Source: Stramenopiles sp. TOSAG23-2 (Eukaryota > Sar). Taken from it: DNA of 58,456 nucleotides. Shown in pieces: positions 39,727 to 50,488 of the stretch. A model generated the notes under the pieces. The model saw only the letters and a list, made by a program, of their open reading frames with translations. It did not search any database and was not told where the DNA came from. The stretch's first letter is position 1. Each line of letters begins with the position of its first letter. Where the stretch lies: assembly GCA_900128395.1 (NCBI GenBank), contig LT649254.1, positions 1 to 58,456 of the forward strand. Reading direction: 5' to 3'. The position numbers and the translations under genes were made by a program.

Positions 39727-41502
39727 AGCAGCAGTAGGAAGAAAAAGAAGAGAGAGGAGGAAAATAGAAAAAAACGTGAATTAGCTGAACAAAAAGCACG
39801 AGAGGATAAATTAAAAGCAGAAGAGGCAGAAAAAGAACGGTTGGCACAAGAAGAATTAAAAAGTGCCGAATTGTTAAGACAAAAGCAACGAGAAGAACAT
39901 AATAGGCAATTAAAACAAAATTTACATGATTTTGATATAGATACAGAAGTTATACACGCAACAACAAAAATACAAGCAATGCATCGTGGTAGAAAACAAA
40001 GAAAAGAACAGGAGGAACAAGCACAAGCAGCTTTAAAAATTCAAGCCATCCAGCGTGGCAAAATGGCACGTAAGGAGAAAGAAGAACAATCACAAGCTGC
40101 ATTAAAAATTCAAGCAGTACATCGTGGTAAATTAGCAAGAAAAGAAAAGCAAGAGCAGGCAGAAGCGGCGCAAAAAATACAAGCAATACATCGTGGTAAA
40201 ATGACAAGGAAAGAATTAGAAGAACGCCGCAACAATAATAATAATAATAATAATACCCGTATAAATAATAATAATAACAACAGTAGTCATAACAACAAGA
40301 ATACTCGTCCTCAAATGGTAAGACCATCGGCTCAAAAGCCATACAGTCCTTCACAATCAAACAATGCCCGTAGCAACAATAGCGGTCAATATACAAGTGC
40401 AATTATAATGCCAAAAACTTTACCAGAGGCAATGCGAATAATACGCGAGATGCAAAGTCATGAAAAAGATTTATTACAAATACAAAATTTACAAAGTGCT
40501 AAATTAAAAACACTTAAACATAAAGCGGAAACTACAGTAGGACAATTAGCACAAGAAATAGACATGTTAAGTACAGAAATGCAAGAAATGAGGTTTTCAT
40601 TAGAACAAGAATCGAAAAAAGTCAAAGCAGAGGGAAATTTACGAAGAGCCGCAGAGCAAGAGACAGGTCGTTTACGACGTGAAATTGCTGCATTAAAACG
40701 TGAAATACGAGATGCAACAGCAAAGGAAACACGATTATCTGTTGATAATCAAAGGTTAGAAGCAATTTTAGGTAAAGTTGGTGACGGTGCATTGGATGAA
40801 ATGGAACGTCGATTGCAAAAATCAGAAGAATCTAGGTGGAAAGCAGAAGTTGAATGTGAAAAATTAAGGGCAGAATTAAATTGGCAAACAAATTCTAGAA
40901 TGGATGAAAGGTTAAACGTAGCAAGCTTGGAAGATGAATTAGGACAGGCGAGAGCGGAAAAAAGACGTTCGGAAATGAGAAAAATACAAGTAGAAGAAGC
41001 ATTGGAGCAATGTTTAGCACAATTAAGAAGTAAAAAAAGAGAATGCGCAGATATGCGTAAACGTATTGAGATGATGATATCAAGTAATAAAAATGTAACA
41101 CAACAATTAGGTGGTAGTGGTCATAGTTTTGGGGGAACAACGGGTATGCATCAAAGTACTACTAATCATAATCCAGGTCATATGCCAAAAGGAAATGGTT
41201 CCACACGATTTGCTGCATATGTACAAGATGGAACAATTGTGCCATACGGACCGTCAAAAGCTAATAATAAAATGTTTGAATCACCAAAAAAGGCAAATTT
41301 ACGTAAAGCATCTGCATTGAGAAAACAAATAAGTACATTAAGAAAACCAGTAGGAAAAGCATTTGATAGTTATGTCGATGCACATTCTAGGAAAAATGTA
41401 CTCGGTAATTACCATATTCTTATGATACTTTTTACTCGTCGTTTTTCTTTGCAACTTTCTTTTTTGCATCTTCCTTCTCTTCTTTTATATTGTAATTTCT
41501 AA
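39721..41502 (+). CDS. IQ-motif coiled-coil protein
   Basis: A 593-residue protein. The N-terminus is a highly charged helix (residues 5-70, KKKKREEEN, then repeated E/K/A). Four IQ motifs at 82-164 repeat every 23 residues (KIQAMHRGRKQRKE, KIQAIQRGKMARKE, KIQAVHRGKLARKE, KIQAIHRGKMTRKE) and should bind calmodulin or related light chains. A poly-Asn stretch (171-200) and a long coiled coil (about 235-460) follow. The end is basic with KANLRKASALRKQISTLRKP. The last 24 residues are hydrophobic and antisense to the neighbouring gene. They look unlike the rest, so the true C-terminus may be shorter or altered. A cytoskeletal or basal-body scaffold is the likely role, but no named homologue was recognised. 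Confidence 0.75.
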   Translation: MLSSSRKKKKREEENRKKRELAEQKAREDKLKAEEAEKERLAQEELKSAELLRQKQREEHNRQLKQNLHDFDIDTEVIHATTKIQAMHRGRKQRKEQEEQAQAALKIQAIQRGKMARKEKEEQSQAALKIQAVHRGKLARKEKQEQAEAAQKIQAIHRGKMTRKELEERRNNNNNNNNTRINNNNNNSSHNNKNTRPQMVRPSAQKPYSPSQSNNARSNNSGQYTSAIIMPKTLPEAMRIIREMQSHEKDLLQIQNLQSAKLKTLKHKAETTVGQLAQEIDMLSTEMQEMRFSLEQESKKVKAEGNLRRAAEQETGRLRREIAALKREIRDATAKETRLSVDNQRLEAILGKVGDGALDEMERRLQKSEESRWKAEVECEKLRAELNWQTNSRMDERLNVASLEDELGQARAEKRRSEMRKIQVEEALEQCLAQLRSKKRECADMRKRIEMMISSNKNVTQQLGGSGHSFGGTTGMHQSTTNHNPGHMPKGNGSTRFAAYVQDGTIVPYGPSKANNKMFESPKKANLRKASALRKQISTLRKPVGKAFDSYVDAHSRKNVLGNYHILMILFTRRFSLQLSFLHLPSLLLYCNF

Positions 41503-44500
41503 CTTTTTTCCTTTCAGCGGCTAACTTCTGTCGCCGTAAACGTTCTGTTTGCTGTCGTTGCCCAAGACGTTGGCTAACTCTTTGTTGACTTTTTGTTGCA
41601 CGTTCAGATATATTGCCTGATCTACGTGATTTCATCGATGGTGCTTTTCTACCTGACACTTTTATATCGTTTGGACCATTTTTACTAGTATTCCTAATTC
41701 CTGATAATTCCAAACTTTCCCGTGCACGGGCCAATCTTTCCCTTGCACTTCTAGTTCTTAAGCGCCTAGAATCATCAGAAGCTCTATCCAATGCATTTCT
41801 TTCTCGATACAATTTCATTTTTGATCTTACAGCTTCTGCTATTAATTCTTCATCCCCAGCAAATGCATCATCATCAAATGCTTGCGATTCGGTTATGGAC
41901 CACTTATCGTCCAATATAGCTCCTTGGTTCAACGAGGATTCATTTGGAAGGGAGACGTCGACAGTTGCATGGTCATTTTCCTCATTTTCATATTGTGAAA
42001 ATATATCATTAGGGCCAGCACTCCATTTTGATAATTCACCAGTCAATGCTTTATTATGCGCTGCTAACTCAGCTAATTTGCTTTCAATGGATTGAATTTT
42101 CACTTCATATTTTTCTGACGTTTGTTTCTCAGCTTCTGCAACTGCTTGCGTTACTGTTGTTTGCGATACGGTACTACTTTGCGCATGCTTTAATTCAGCC
42201 TTTAAATTGTTGCTAATTTCTAATAATTTTTCACGTTCATCCATCAAACGTTTCAAATCATTCGTTGCACCATCTAATTTTATGCGCAAATTTGCATTGT
42301 CTTCAACATCACGAGCACCACCTGAACCAAAAGTAGAGACATCAAAGTTTCTTCGTTGCATTCGTTCTGTAACCAATTGCCGTGGAGCTGTGCTACTGCC
42401 AAGATCATCACCATTTGTATGTGTGACACCATAATTAATTTCATCTTTCGCTTTTGATAGATCTTTCATCGATTCCATTTCCTTCCTCATTTCACTAATA
42501 ACAGAGCGTAAACGATCGTTTTCTTGTACCACCATAATTTCCTTAGCACTTTCCGCATTCCTCAATCGTTCTTGTTGTACCGATGTATCATTGTTATTTT
42601 TATTTAAATCAGTTGCGACTTCACCCCAACCAACACGTCGATTGTTTATACTATCATTGAATTCACCAGTTTCCATCTTCACTTCTCTACGTTGCGTTAC
42701 TTGTTGTCTCTCAGGGCTTGGTTGCATTTCAAATTTTAATGGTGATGGAGGACCCATATCTTCAGAGAATATAGGTGACTCTGGCGGAGGCAGGTTGTTA
42801 TTATTAATGTTGCTATGGTTAAATTGTATGTTATTGCTATTGTTGTTATTGTTAGGATTGTTCGTCATCATCATCATATTATTATTATTATTATTATTGC
42901 CTCCTGTCATTTCATGACGTCTATCAACAATTTTGCCATATTGGTTACTCAAACTTTCCGATAATCTGCTATGAGCTCTCACAGCATTCAACTCAGCACG
43001 TGTTCGATTTAAATCAGCTTCCAATTCAACAATTCTCTCTTCTAAATCTTTCTTTTCACGCCCTAAATGATCTCGTTGCTTTTGCAATACTGCTGTCAAC
43101 TCACCATGTTTCGCACTTTCCCTTGACCGTTCTTCTTCCCAACGTTGCTCCCATCTTAAATTTAAATCAGAGTTTTCACGTTGTTGTGATAATTCACGTC
43201 TTGTAACTTCTTCAACTTGCATTTTCAGTTTTTTCTCGTTAGATTGTATCGTTTCGATTCTTTCTTGCAAGGCTGTCGCCTCTTCGTCCTTTGATTTCAA
43301 TTGCAAATCCCTATTCCATAATTGATTTTTCAAATCGTTCGATATTTCTTCTTGCGATTTTAATTTCAATGTCGATTCCTTTCGCAGCGTTTCCGTTTCT
43401 TCTTTTAAACCCATGATGGTCTTTTCATTTTGTACTTGAGTTTCTTTCAATGTTGCTTGGTATTTTGCAGTTTCTTGCTCAGCAGCTGCTATGCGTGCCA
43501 TTAATGCTTCGTTACGGCCTTCCATCCTCACTTTAATGCGCTCCTGCTCAGCCTCTCTGTCTTTTTCTACCTGAGCTAATTGCAACTCAAATTGCTCCCG
43601 TTGTTGGACAAATGCACGTTCAACACTATGCAAACTTTCAAGCAATTCACCCATTTTGCCTTCATATTCATCCAATAATGATTGTTTGACTTGGGCTAAT
43701 TGTTGCTTTTCTTGTTCTAAATTTGACACTTGTTCAATTGTACTTTCTTTTTGTTCCTCCAATTCACGCAAGGCCTGTTTCCTTGCACGATCCATATCGG
43801 CAACTTCAACCTTTAAATTGTCATTATCCCTACATTTATTTACTAATTGATTTTGTGCATTATTCAAATCCATTTTCGTTGTTTGTAATGATTTTTCTAA
43901 ATCAATACGTTTTGCCTCCCAATCACTTTCTTTACGTCTAAATTCTTCCTCACGTTTTCGCATAATATCATCATGGCTGACATTCATATCATTTCGTTGC
44001 TTGACGATTTGATCATCTTTCTCCCTTAATGCTTTGGCATGATCTCGTTTCATTGCTTCAACTACTTCATGATTTTTCCTAGCATCGTCATCTTTAGCCC
44101 AACGTGTTTTTTCTAAACTATCTGTCACTTCTTTCATTTTTTGCTCAAAGTTGGTTTCATTGGATTTGGACCGAGCGCGTTCAGTAGTGACTATTGACTG
44201 CAAATCGTTGATCTGTGTTTTTAACTCATTGATTTCCTTGCTTTTTCCACGCATTACAACCTTTAAGGATTCAAAATTGGCTTCATATCGATCAAGTTCT
44301 GCATCACGATCTTCAATTAATTTTAAATTATATGTAAAATCTTCTTTTAACTTTGCAAATTTTGTTCTTAATTTACTTTCACTTTTTTCTCTTCTACGCA
44401 GTTCCTCTTCCAATGTATTGACACGGTAATCATTAATGTCGTGCAGCTCTCGCTCTTTTTGTGCTATTAATGAGCGTATATTAAATGTTTGATTTACTGC

Positions 44501-44671
44501 GCTACTATTGTTCGGGGAATTTAATGGTGATGATGTTTGTTGCTGTCCAAGGTTATTATTATCATTATTCATCATACTAATATTGTTATTATTATTATTA
44601 TTCATAAAAGATGCGGTTGAAAGTTGTGGTGGTGATACTGGATTACCAACAGACATTTTCGAGGAATCCAT
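41432..44671 (-). CDS. CCDC57-like coiled-coil protein
   Basis: A 1079-residue protein. After an Asn/Ser-rich leader, residues about 68-130 (LIAQKERELHDINDYRVNTL, then KLKEDFTYNLKLIEDRDAEL) match the conserved N-terminal part of CCDC57. In animals CCDC57 sits at centriolar satellites and helps nucleate and stabilise microtubules. A long coiled coil runs to about 590. An Asn-rich low-complexity region follows, and then a second coiled coil (about 740-890). The C-terminus is Arg/Lys-rich (RLRTRSARERLARARESLEL), ending KKNDE. The family call rests on the short N-terminal signature, so it is moderate. The 3' end overlaps the plus-strand IQ gene by 71 bp. Other options are a ciliary or basal-body coiled-coil protein without that relationship. 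Confidence 0.6.
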   Translation of the reverse strand: MDSSKMSVGNPVSPPQLSTASFMNNNNNNNISMMNNDNNNLGQQQTSSPLNSPNNSSAVNQTFNIRSLIAQKERELHDINDYRVNTLEEELRRREKSESKLRTKFAKLKEDFTYNLKLIEDRDAELDRYEANFESLKVVMRGKSKEINELKTQINDLQSIVTTERARSKSNETNFEQKMKEVTDSLEKTRWAKDDDARKNHEVVEAMKRDHAKALREKDDQIVKQRNDMNVSHDDIMRKREEEFRRKESDWEAKRIDLEKSLQTTKMDLNNAQNQLVNKCRDNDNLKVEVADMDRARKQALRELEEQKESTIEQVSNLEQEKQQLAQVKQSLLDEYEGKMGELLESLHSVERAFVQQREQFELQLAQVEKDREAEQERIKVRMEGRNEALMARIAAAEQETAKYQATLKETQVQNEKTIMGLKEETETLRKESTLKLKSQEEISNDLKNQLWNRDLQLKSKDEEATALQERIETIQSNEKKLKMQVEEVTRRELSQQRENSDLNLRWEQRWEEERSRESAKHGELTAVLQKQRDHLGREKKDLEERIVELEADLNRTRAELNAVRAHSRLSESLSNQYGKIVDRRHEMTGGNNNNNNNMMMMTNNPNNNNNSNNIQFNHSNINNNNLPPPESPIFSEDMGPPSPLKFEMQPSPERQQVTQRREVKMETGEFNDSINNRRVGWGEVATDLNKNNNDTSVQQERLRNAESAKEIMVVQENDRLRSVISEMRKEMESMKDLSKAKDEINYGVTHTNGDDLGSSTAPRQLVTERMQRRNFDVSTFGSGGARDVEDNANLRIKLDGATNDLKRLMDEREKLLEISNNLKAELKHAQSSTVSQTTVTQAVAEAEKQTSEKYEVKIQSIESKLAELAAHNKALTGELSKWSAGPNDIFSQYENEENDHATVDVSLPNESSLNQGAILDDKWSITESQAFDDDAFAGDEELIAEAVRSKMKLYRERNALDRASDDSRRLRTRSARERLARARESLELSGIRNTSKNGPNDIKVSGRKAPSMKSRRSGNISERATKSQQRVSQRLGQRQQTERLRRQKLAAERKKVRNYNIKEEKEDAKKKVAKKNDE

Positions 44672-45016
44672 ATTTTCACAAATGTGAATAATATTATATA
44701 TATCTATATATTGTATTGAAATATCTTACACCTGTACCAAGACAATTATTTGTAGACTGAAATACAATATTATATCTATATTTATGAAACGGGTTACCAT
44801 CGTTGATTTTTTAATTTGTAATAATATCTATTTTATCATATATCGTTATTATTATTATTAAATGTGATTATTATTTATAAATTCGAAATGCACAACAAAT
44901 GATGTGCAAAAATCAGTTAGAAAAGAGATCCCTTGGTCGCATAAAAACCTTAAACGAGGACGATGCGTTTTACAATTTATTATTATTTTTTTATATATTA
45001 CAAAAAAAAACTGAGG
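44672..45016. other. AT-rich region before the assembly gap
   Basis: The 5' flank of the CCDC57-like gene. A short plus-strand frame from 44899 runs into the gap and cannot be judged. Confidence 0.4.
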
Positions 45017-45914
45017 NNNNNNNNNNNNNNNNNNNNNNNNNNNNNNNNNNNNNNNNNNNNNNNNNNNNNNNNNNNNNNNNNNNNNNNNNNNNNNNNNNNN
45101 NNNNNNNNNNNNNNNNNNNNNNNNNNNNNNNNNNNNNNNNNNNNNNNNNNNNNNNNNNNNNNNNNNNNNNNNNNNNNNNNNNNNNNNNNNNNNNNNNNNN
45201 NNNNNNNNNNNNNNNNNNNNNNNNNNNNNNNNNNNNNNNNNNNNNNNNNNNNNNNNNNNNNNNNNNNNNNNNNNNNNNNNNNNNNNNNNNNNNNNNNNNN
45301 NNNNNNNNNNNNNNNNNNNNNNNNNNNNNNNNNNNNNNNNNNNNNNNNNNNNNNNNNNNNNNNNNNNNNNNNNNNNNNNNNNNNNNNNNNNNNNNNNNNN
45401 NNNNNNNNNNNNNNNNNNNNNNNNNNNNNNNNNNNNNNNNNNNNNNNNNNNNNNNNNNNNNNNNNNNNNNNNNNNNNNNNNNNNNNNNNNNNNNNNNNNN
45501 NNNNNNNNNNNNNNNNNNNNNNNNNNNNNNNNNNNNNNNNNNNNNNNNNNNNNNNNNNNNNNNNNNNNNNNNNNNNNNNNNNNNNNNNNNNNNNNNNNNN
45601 NNNNNNNNNNNNNNNNNNNNNNNNNNNNNNNNNNNNNNNNNNNNNNNNNNNNNNNNNNNNNNNNNNNNNNNNNNNNNNNNNNNNNNNNNNNNNNNNNNNN
45701 NNNNNNNNNNNNNNNNNNNNNNNNNNNNNNNNNNNNNNNNNNNNNNNNNNNNNNNNNNNNNNNNNNNNNNNNNNNNNNNNNNNNNNNNNNNNNNNNNNNN
45801 NNNNNNNNNNNNNNNNNNNNNNNNNNNNNNNNNNNNNNNNNNNNNNNNNNNNNNNNNNNNNNNNNNNNNNNNNNNNNNNNNNNNNNNNNNNNNNNNNNNN
45901 NNNNNNNNNNNNNN
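45017..45914. other. Assembly gap (898 unknown bases)
   Basis: A run of N. Any gene here is unseen, and the two flanks may not be correctly spaced. Reading frames that appear to cross it are meaningless. Confidence 1.
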
Positions 45915-45995
45915 TATTAATATCATATCATATATCATACACTGAGTAAGAGAAAATTATATAATGTGTATTATACATCATATGTGTTAATAATT

Positions 45996-47285
45996 TTACC
46001 TCTCATCATCAGTCGAATCCTCCTTCCCGAAAAATGTTATACTTCCATCATCAAAATGAATTGCATCATCATCTTCCTCTCCAAAACTACTTTCACGTCT
46101 ATCATTCCCTCCTTCCTCAACACCGAAAAAAGGAGTTTCTAATCTATCAGCAGTACTCGTACCACGTATTCCATTACTATCCCTGATACTGCTATTTCTT
46201 CTGTTGTTTTTATTAAAAAATGAAAAGCAACAACAGCAAAAAGATTTATATAGAACCAATACCTCACTTTTAATTTTATCATTCGAACAATATGCAACAG
46301 CAGATTGAATAAATACAAACCCAGGAAAAATAATATGCATGATGATATTTAATTCAGGATATCGTTGCGACTCTGCAGTATGATTCGTGCTTGGTGGATT
46401 TAATAACGACAATATCCAATAAAATATTATTGGCAACCAACAGATAAATGTGACAAGAGGGAATGCAACTAATTTACGAAAAATACGCATGAATCTATTT
46501 CTTAACTCAACATCTTCACTTGCCCTGTCTAGCATTAACTTACGTATTTTCAACAATGTATAACCAGTTAATGTAATAGCAATCAATAGTGGTGAATAAG
46601 CAACAAGATACAATTTCTTTTCAGTGAAAAATATCCAACAAAACGAATAATTCGTCTCCAAATAACTTGATTTCATCATACTAGGCGAAAATCCTGTCGT
46701 TTCATGTCCATATCCATATTTTTGATCTTCTACACTTTGTACCATTGATAAATATACCAAAACAAATAATAACGGGAAAAACAAAATTTGCAAATAACGC
46801 TTAAATCTTATTTCCGCATCAGCCGGTTTATTGTTTTGCCTGAACGTTGAGTAAACTTCGTACGTTATACATAACAACGAGACCACATTCGTCTGCAATG
46901 TGATTTGTGTAAGAGCACCTTGAGCTTTACACTCGGTTGTCATTTTATATCCTGTTTTATTTAGTGCTGGAATAAAAACCATTTTTGAATTTGTGCTGTT
47001 AAATAAAAACGATATATTTGCAGTGTACAAACCATTTGATATAATTGCTATTGCCATCAAAAACATTAAATTAGATTTATTTGTTATCGTACTACGAAAT
47101 ATATTATTGTTTAAAGACTTATAATACAATCGAGTGACTGCAAAACACACCGGTAAAGACAATATAAAACAAATAATACCAACGATAGCAGATAATTCTT
47201 TAAGCCCAAGAGTTGTTTGCTCTTCATGATCTATTTTTATATTTTGATGAGTTGGTGTCACAACTGAAGGCATGATTGAAAACAA
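45996..47285 (-). CDS. Seven-transmembrane receptor, GPCR-like (possibly cAMP-receptor class)
   Basis: A 429-residue protein with seven hydrophobic helices at about 32-54, 73-92, 120-146, 165-186, 228-250, 270-294 and 310-335. A cysteine at the start of helix 3 (TTECKAQGALTQ) and a CW pair before helix 5 (NYSFCWIFF) could form the conserved extracellular disulphide. Between helices 5 and 6 lies a charged loop (KLMLDRASEDVELRNRFMRI). Potential N-glycosylation sites occur in outer loops. The tail has a Cys cluster (about 350, CCCCF), likely palmitoylated, then Ser/Asp-rich sequence. The layout is closest to class E/cAMP-type or similar protist GPCRs, but ligand and class are not proven. It starts 86 bp after the CM1 gene stop on the same strand. 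Confidence 0.7.
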   Translation of the reverse strand: MFSIMPSVVTPTHQNIKIDHEEQTTLGLKELSAIVGIICFILSLPVCFAVTRLYYKSLNNNIFRSTITNKSNLMFLMAIAIISNGLYTANISFLFNSTNSKMVFIPALNKTGYKMTTECKAQGALTQITLQTNVVSLLCITYEVYSTFRQNNKPADAEIRFKRYLQILFFPLLFVLVYLSMVQSVEDQKYGYGHETTGFSPSMMKSSYLETNYSFCWIFFTEKKLYLVAYSPLLIAITLTGYTLLKIRKLMLDRASEDVELRNRFMRIFRKLVAFPLVTFICWLPIIFYWILSLLNPPSTNHTAESQRYPELNIIMHIIFPGFVFIQSAVAYCSNDKIKSEVLVLYKSFCCCCFSFFNKNNRRNSSIRDSNGIRGTSTADRLETPFFGVEEGGNDRRESSFGEEDDDAIHFDDGSITFFGKEDSTDDER

Positions 47286-47371
47286 CCTACAAAACCTTTA
47301 CAATAACAATTACAGATAGCTGCGTATATACAATATTCATACCACACACTATTTTTTGTTTTCATTTTATA

Positions 47372-50300
47372 TTATTCACCATTTCCATTAATATGCGCTT
47401 TGTTACTATGTAAATTTGTTTCTAATGCTTTGAACCTTCGATAAACTTTCTGCAAATCATGCCCTAAATTTTGCAGCTGCAATGCTAATCTAGCATTACT
47501 ATCAAGTAAACTCATAACATCGTCCGACAGCGTTTGGATGGTACCTGTAGATACATTTCCGGTTGTTGATTTTTTTCCGTCTTGTATATTTAAAAAGTTT
47601 TCTAAAAATGTACCACTTTTTAATACTAATTCTTCAATTTGCTTCATTAAATCTTGCAACGATGAATACTTTTGATTTAATTCACGTTCTAGATTAAAAC
47701 GTTCAGTTTCATTTAAATCACTATGCTTCGACGATCTAGGTGAAGAACCATGAATTGATCTGCGCTGTTGTTGATTGAAATGTTGTTTAAAATGATCATT
47801 GACATCTGTTATATTGTGATCATCTAAATGCCCTATGTCCAACGAACGATTATGACGCAATGGTGAGTTTGCTGCGAAGGATGATGCTTGATATCTTCTT
47901 CGTTCAGTTTCAAGTGTAGTTTGGGAATTGCGTATTAAATCATGTGTATCTTCCACTTGCTTCATAATGATATCTCTAGCGGATAGCCCAAGATGACTTT
48001 CCCCAGTACCATGTTTTGAATACCCATGTTGGTTATGGCTACGACGATTCATTCGTATATCCATATGGTATCTACTACCATCTTGTCCATGTTGTTGATT
48101 TTGATGGAGGTGGTTGTTGGTTAAATGTCCATGTAATTCATGAGAATATCGTTTCAATTCGTGATCTCTATCATTGATCTGTTGATGCAATTTTGTTTGC
48201 GTATGATACAATGTTTTCATTTCTTTTTGTGCGACTTCAATGGCATCTTTTAAACGACTATTTTCAATTGCATTTTCTTGGCGAGCACTTTGCAAACCTG
48301 ATGTCATCTCCTTTAATTTTACATTTTCGTTTTTTGTTTGCACCAGTTCATGTTTAATTCGGTTAATTTCATGCGCTTTTATATTTAATTCTTCAAATTT
48401 ATGTTCAAATTGTTTCAGACGTTCATTCTTCTCTTTATACAAATGTTTTGTTTGTGTCATTTCACCCTTTAACTGTTCTACTTGACTTTCCAATCTAGTT
48501 TTTAACATAACCTCTCTTTTCAATTGCTCACGTTCATCTTTACGGTCTGCTTCTACTATTGATATTGTCGTTTGTAACTTTGCTGTATCGACAACTTTTT
48601 TCGACAATATGCGTACCTTGTCATTTAATTTACGTATCTCTTTTTCCTTGCTTTTCAATTCTGTCTCCATGCGTTCTAATTTACCAAGATATTTAACTTC
48701 CGCATGTCGCACTGTTTGGCTAAATGCACTTCTTAATCGTCGTATTTGCCCTAACTGTTGAATTATATGCCTGCGAGGGTATATATTGTTCAGCGAAGTG
48801 CCAGTTTCGGACATTTGCGTGCTTTGTTCAATTTCTTGCCGTTTAATCTCTTCCTCCAATGATAATGTCGATGGGTCCCCACTGCCCGGATTGAAACATT
48901 CGTTTAAATGTGCTTGTATCAACTTTTCCCATTGGATGGATTCTTGCCTCCATTTACTTTCGCGATCATGGTTTTCACGGCGTATAATTTCCATTTCTGC
49001 TATTTTATTTGCCTTTACCTTGTTAATTTCTTCATTCAAAATATTGATTCTACCATCCAATTTATCTTTCACCACTGCTTGATCCTCAAGAAATTTAATA
49101 CGTTTATGTTCCTCCCTTCTTCTAGAATCTTCCATCTCTTCAATGCGTTGTTTCATGTCGTCAATTATATGTCTACAACGCCTAGAATCTTCTTCTTCAT
49201 TCTCTAATTTTCTTTTCAAATCCGTGTTATTAAACTCAAGTGCTTTGTATTTACCGTCCATTTCTGCTAAACGGCGTTCTTTTTCAATAACAACTTGCAA
49301 ATGTTGTTGTTTCAACGTAGCCTCTTTTTCTGTTGCTATTGCTTGTAATTTTGTTTCTTTTATTTGCATGGATTCCAACAATGTTCTATTTTCCGTTTTT
49401 GCTTCGGAAAATTTAATATCCAATTCTTTCAATTCCCTTGTAGTTTCCTTTAATAATTGTTTTGTTTTCAGCAATTCCATTTTGTTTTTTTCAATCTCAG
49501 CTACATTTTTATCTGAATACATGATAGCATCATTTAACTCATTTTCTAAACGTGAGATCTCTTCCGCTTCCGCCATTTGAGACTCTTCATTTGATTTTTT
49601 CAAATTGATATTGATTAAATTCAATTCTTCTACTTTTTGTGTTAAATTGGTAATCTCTGTATTAATATCATCATGTTTATTTTTGTAATCCATCAGTTCT
49701 TTATCTTTTTCAATCATTTCATTTGATAATGCTATATGAGACTCAGCAGTGTCTTTTAAAATTAATAATTGTTTATTCAAATTTTCATTTTGTGCATTTA
49801 AATTAGCTATTTTTTCTTGCAGGACAGCATTTTCATTATTCACTTTGACATGCTGCACCTCCAACAATTTGCGTTCCGCTGCTTGATCCACACTATTATT
49901 TACATGGACAGTTAACTCTTCAATTTTGGTTTCCATTTCATTAATTTTATTATTTTGTGATATTATAATCTTTTCTTTATCTTCAAGCACATTTTTGGAC
50001 ATAGAAAGTTCCATTTCTTTTTGCCGCACTAATGGGTGTGAATTATCATTTCGCATTTCTTCCGATTCTGCCTTTGCTAATTCGAGATCTGCTTGCAAAC
50101 TTTCAATGGCATTTCTGGCTTTAATTAATAATATATTTCGTTCCTCCAACTCATTTGTTTTTTCCTCACACAACATTCGTTGTTGAAATAAATCTTCCTC
50201 CAATGCAACCATATTTGGTTGCGAATTTCCTGGTGCTAATTTTGCCAGTCGTTCTTCTAAATAAAATATTCGCAACTTCATATCAAAATTTAACTTTTGT

Positions 50301-50488
50301 AGTTTTTGAAACTGGACTTGGTCATCTTTCATATTACTTGCTTGACCATTGGACGCGGAGGGTGATCGTATTTGTGATGATAAATCTTTTATAATATTAT
50401 CCGCCATATTGTTGTTATTATTATTATTATTACCCGTGGATGACGTTCGTGTTGATTGTATCATATCATTTAAATCATCATTATCCAT
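47372..50488 (-). CDS. CM1 (centrosomin-motif 1) gamma-tubulin-complex tethering coiled-coil protein
   Basis: A 1038-residue protein. After an Asn/Ser-rich leader, residues about 56-86 contain the CM1/Cnn_1N signature: LQKLNFDMKLRIFYLEERLAK. This motif, shared by centrosomin, CDK5RAP2, myomegalin, Mto1 and Spc110-type proteins, binds and activates gamma-tubulin ring complexes. Coiled coil fills most of residues 95-790, rich in Glu/Lys/Asn heptads. A His/Arg/Ser-rich low-complexity region follows (about 800-940), then a short coiled coil near the end (about 950-1030). The motif lies at the N-terminus, as in animals. A role in nucleating microtubules at basal body or spindle pole is inferred from the motif. 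It lies beside the CCDC57-like and WRAP73 genes in the same window. Confidence 0.85.
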   Translation of the reverse strand: MDNDDLNDMIQSTRTSSTGNNNNNNNNMADNIIKDLSSQIRSPSASNGQASNMKDDQVQFQKLQKLNFDMKLRIFYLEERLAKLAPGNSQPNMVALEEDLFQQRMLCEEKTNELEERNILLIKARNAIESLQADLELAKAESEEMRNDNSHPLVRQKEMELSMSKNVLEDKEKIIISQNNKINEMETKIEELTVHVNNSVDQAAERKLLEVQHVKVNNENAVLQEKIANLNAQNENLNKQLLILKDTAESHIALSNEMIEKDKELMDYKNKHDDINTEITNLTQKVEELNLININLKKSNEESQMAEAEEISRLENELNDAIMYSDKNVAEIEKNKMELLKTKQLLKETTRELKELDIKFSEAKTENRTLLESMQIKETKLQAIATEKEATLKQQHLQVVIEKERRLAEMDGKYKALEFNNTDLKRKLENEEEDSRRCRHIIDDMKQRIEEMEDSRRREEHKRIKFLEDQAVVKDKLDGRINILNEEINKVKANKIAEMEIIRRENHDRESKWRQESIQWEKLIQAHLNECFNPGSGDPSTLSLEEEIKRQEIEQSTQMSETGTSLNNIYPRRHIIQQLGQIRRLRSAFSQTVRHAEVKYLGKLERMETELKSKEKEIRKLNDKVRILSKKVVDTAKLQTTISIVEADRKDEREQLKREVMLKTRLESQVEQLKGEMTQTKHLYKEKNERLKQFEHKFEELNIKAHEINRIKHELVQTKNENVKLKEMTSGLQSARQENAIENSRLKDAIEVAQKEMKTLYHTQTKLHQQINDRDHELKRYSHELHGHLTNNHLHQNQQHGQDGSRYHMDIRMNRRSHNQHGYSKHGTGESHLGLSARDIIMKQVEDTHDLIRNSQTTLETERRRYQASSFAANSPLRHNRSLDIGHLDDHNITDVNDHFKQHFNQQQRRSIHGSSPRSSKHSDLNETERFNLERELNQKYSSLQDLMKQIEELVLKSGTFLENFLNIQDGKKSTTGNVSTGTIQTLSDDVMSLLDSNARLALQLQNLGHDLQKVYRRFKALETNLHSNKAHINGNGE

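Noticed and set aside
44899-45949. Three ORFs crossing the run of N
   Set aside because: Frames through unknown bases carry no information.
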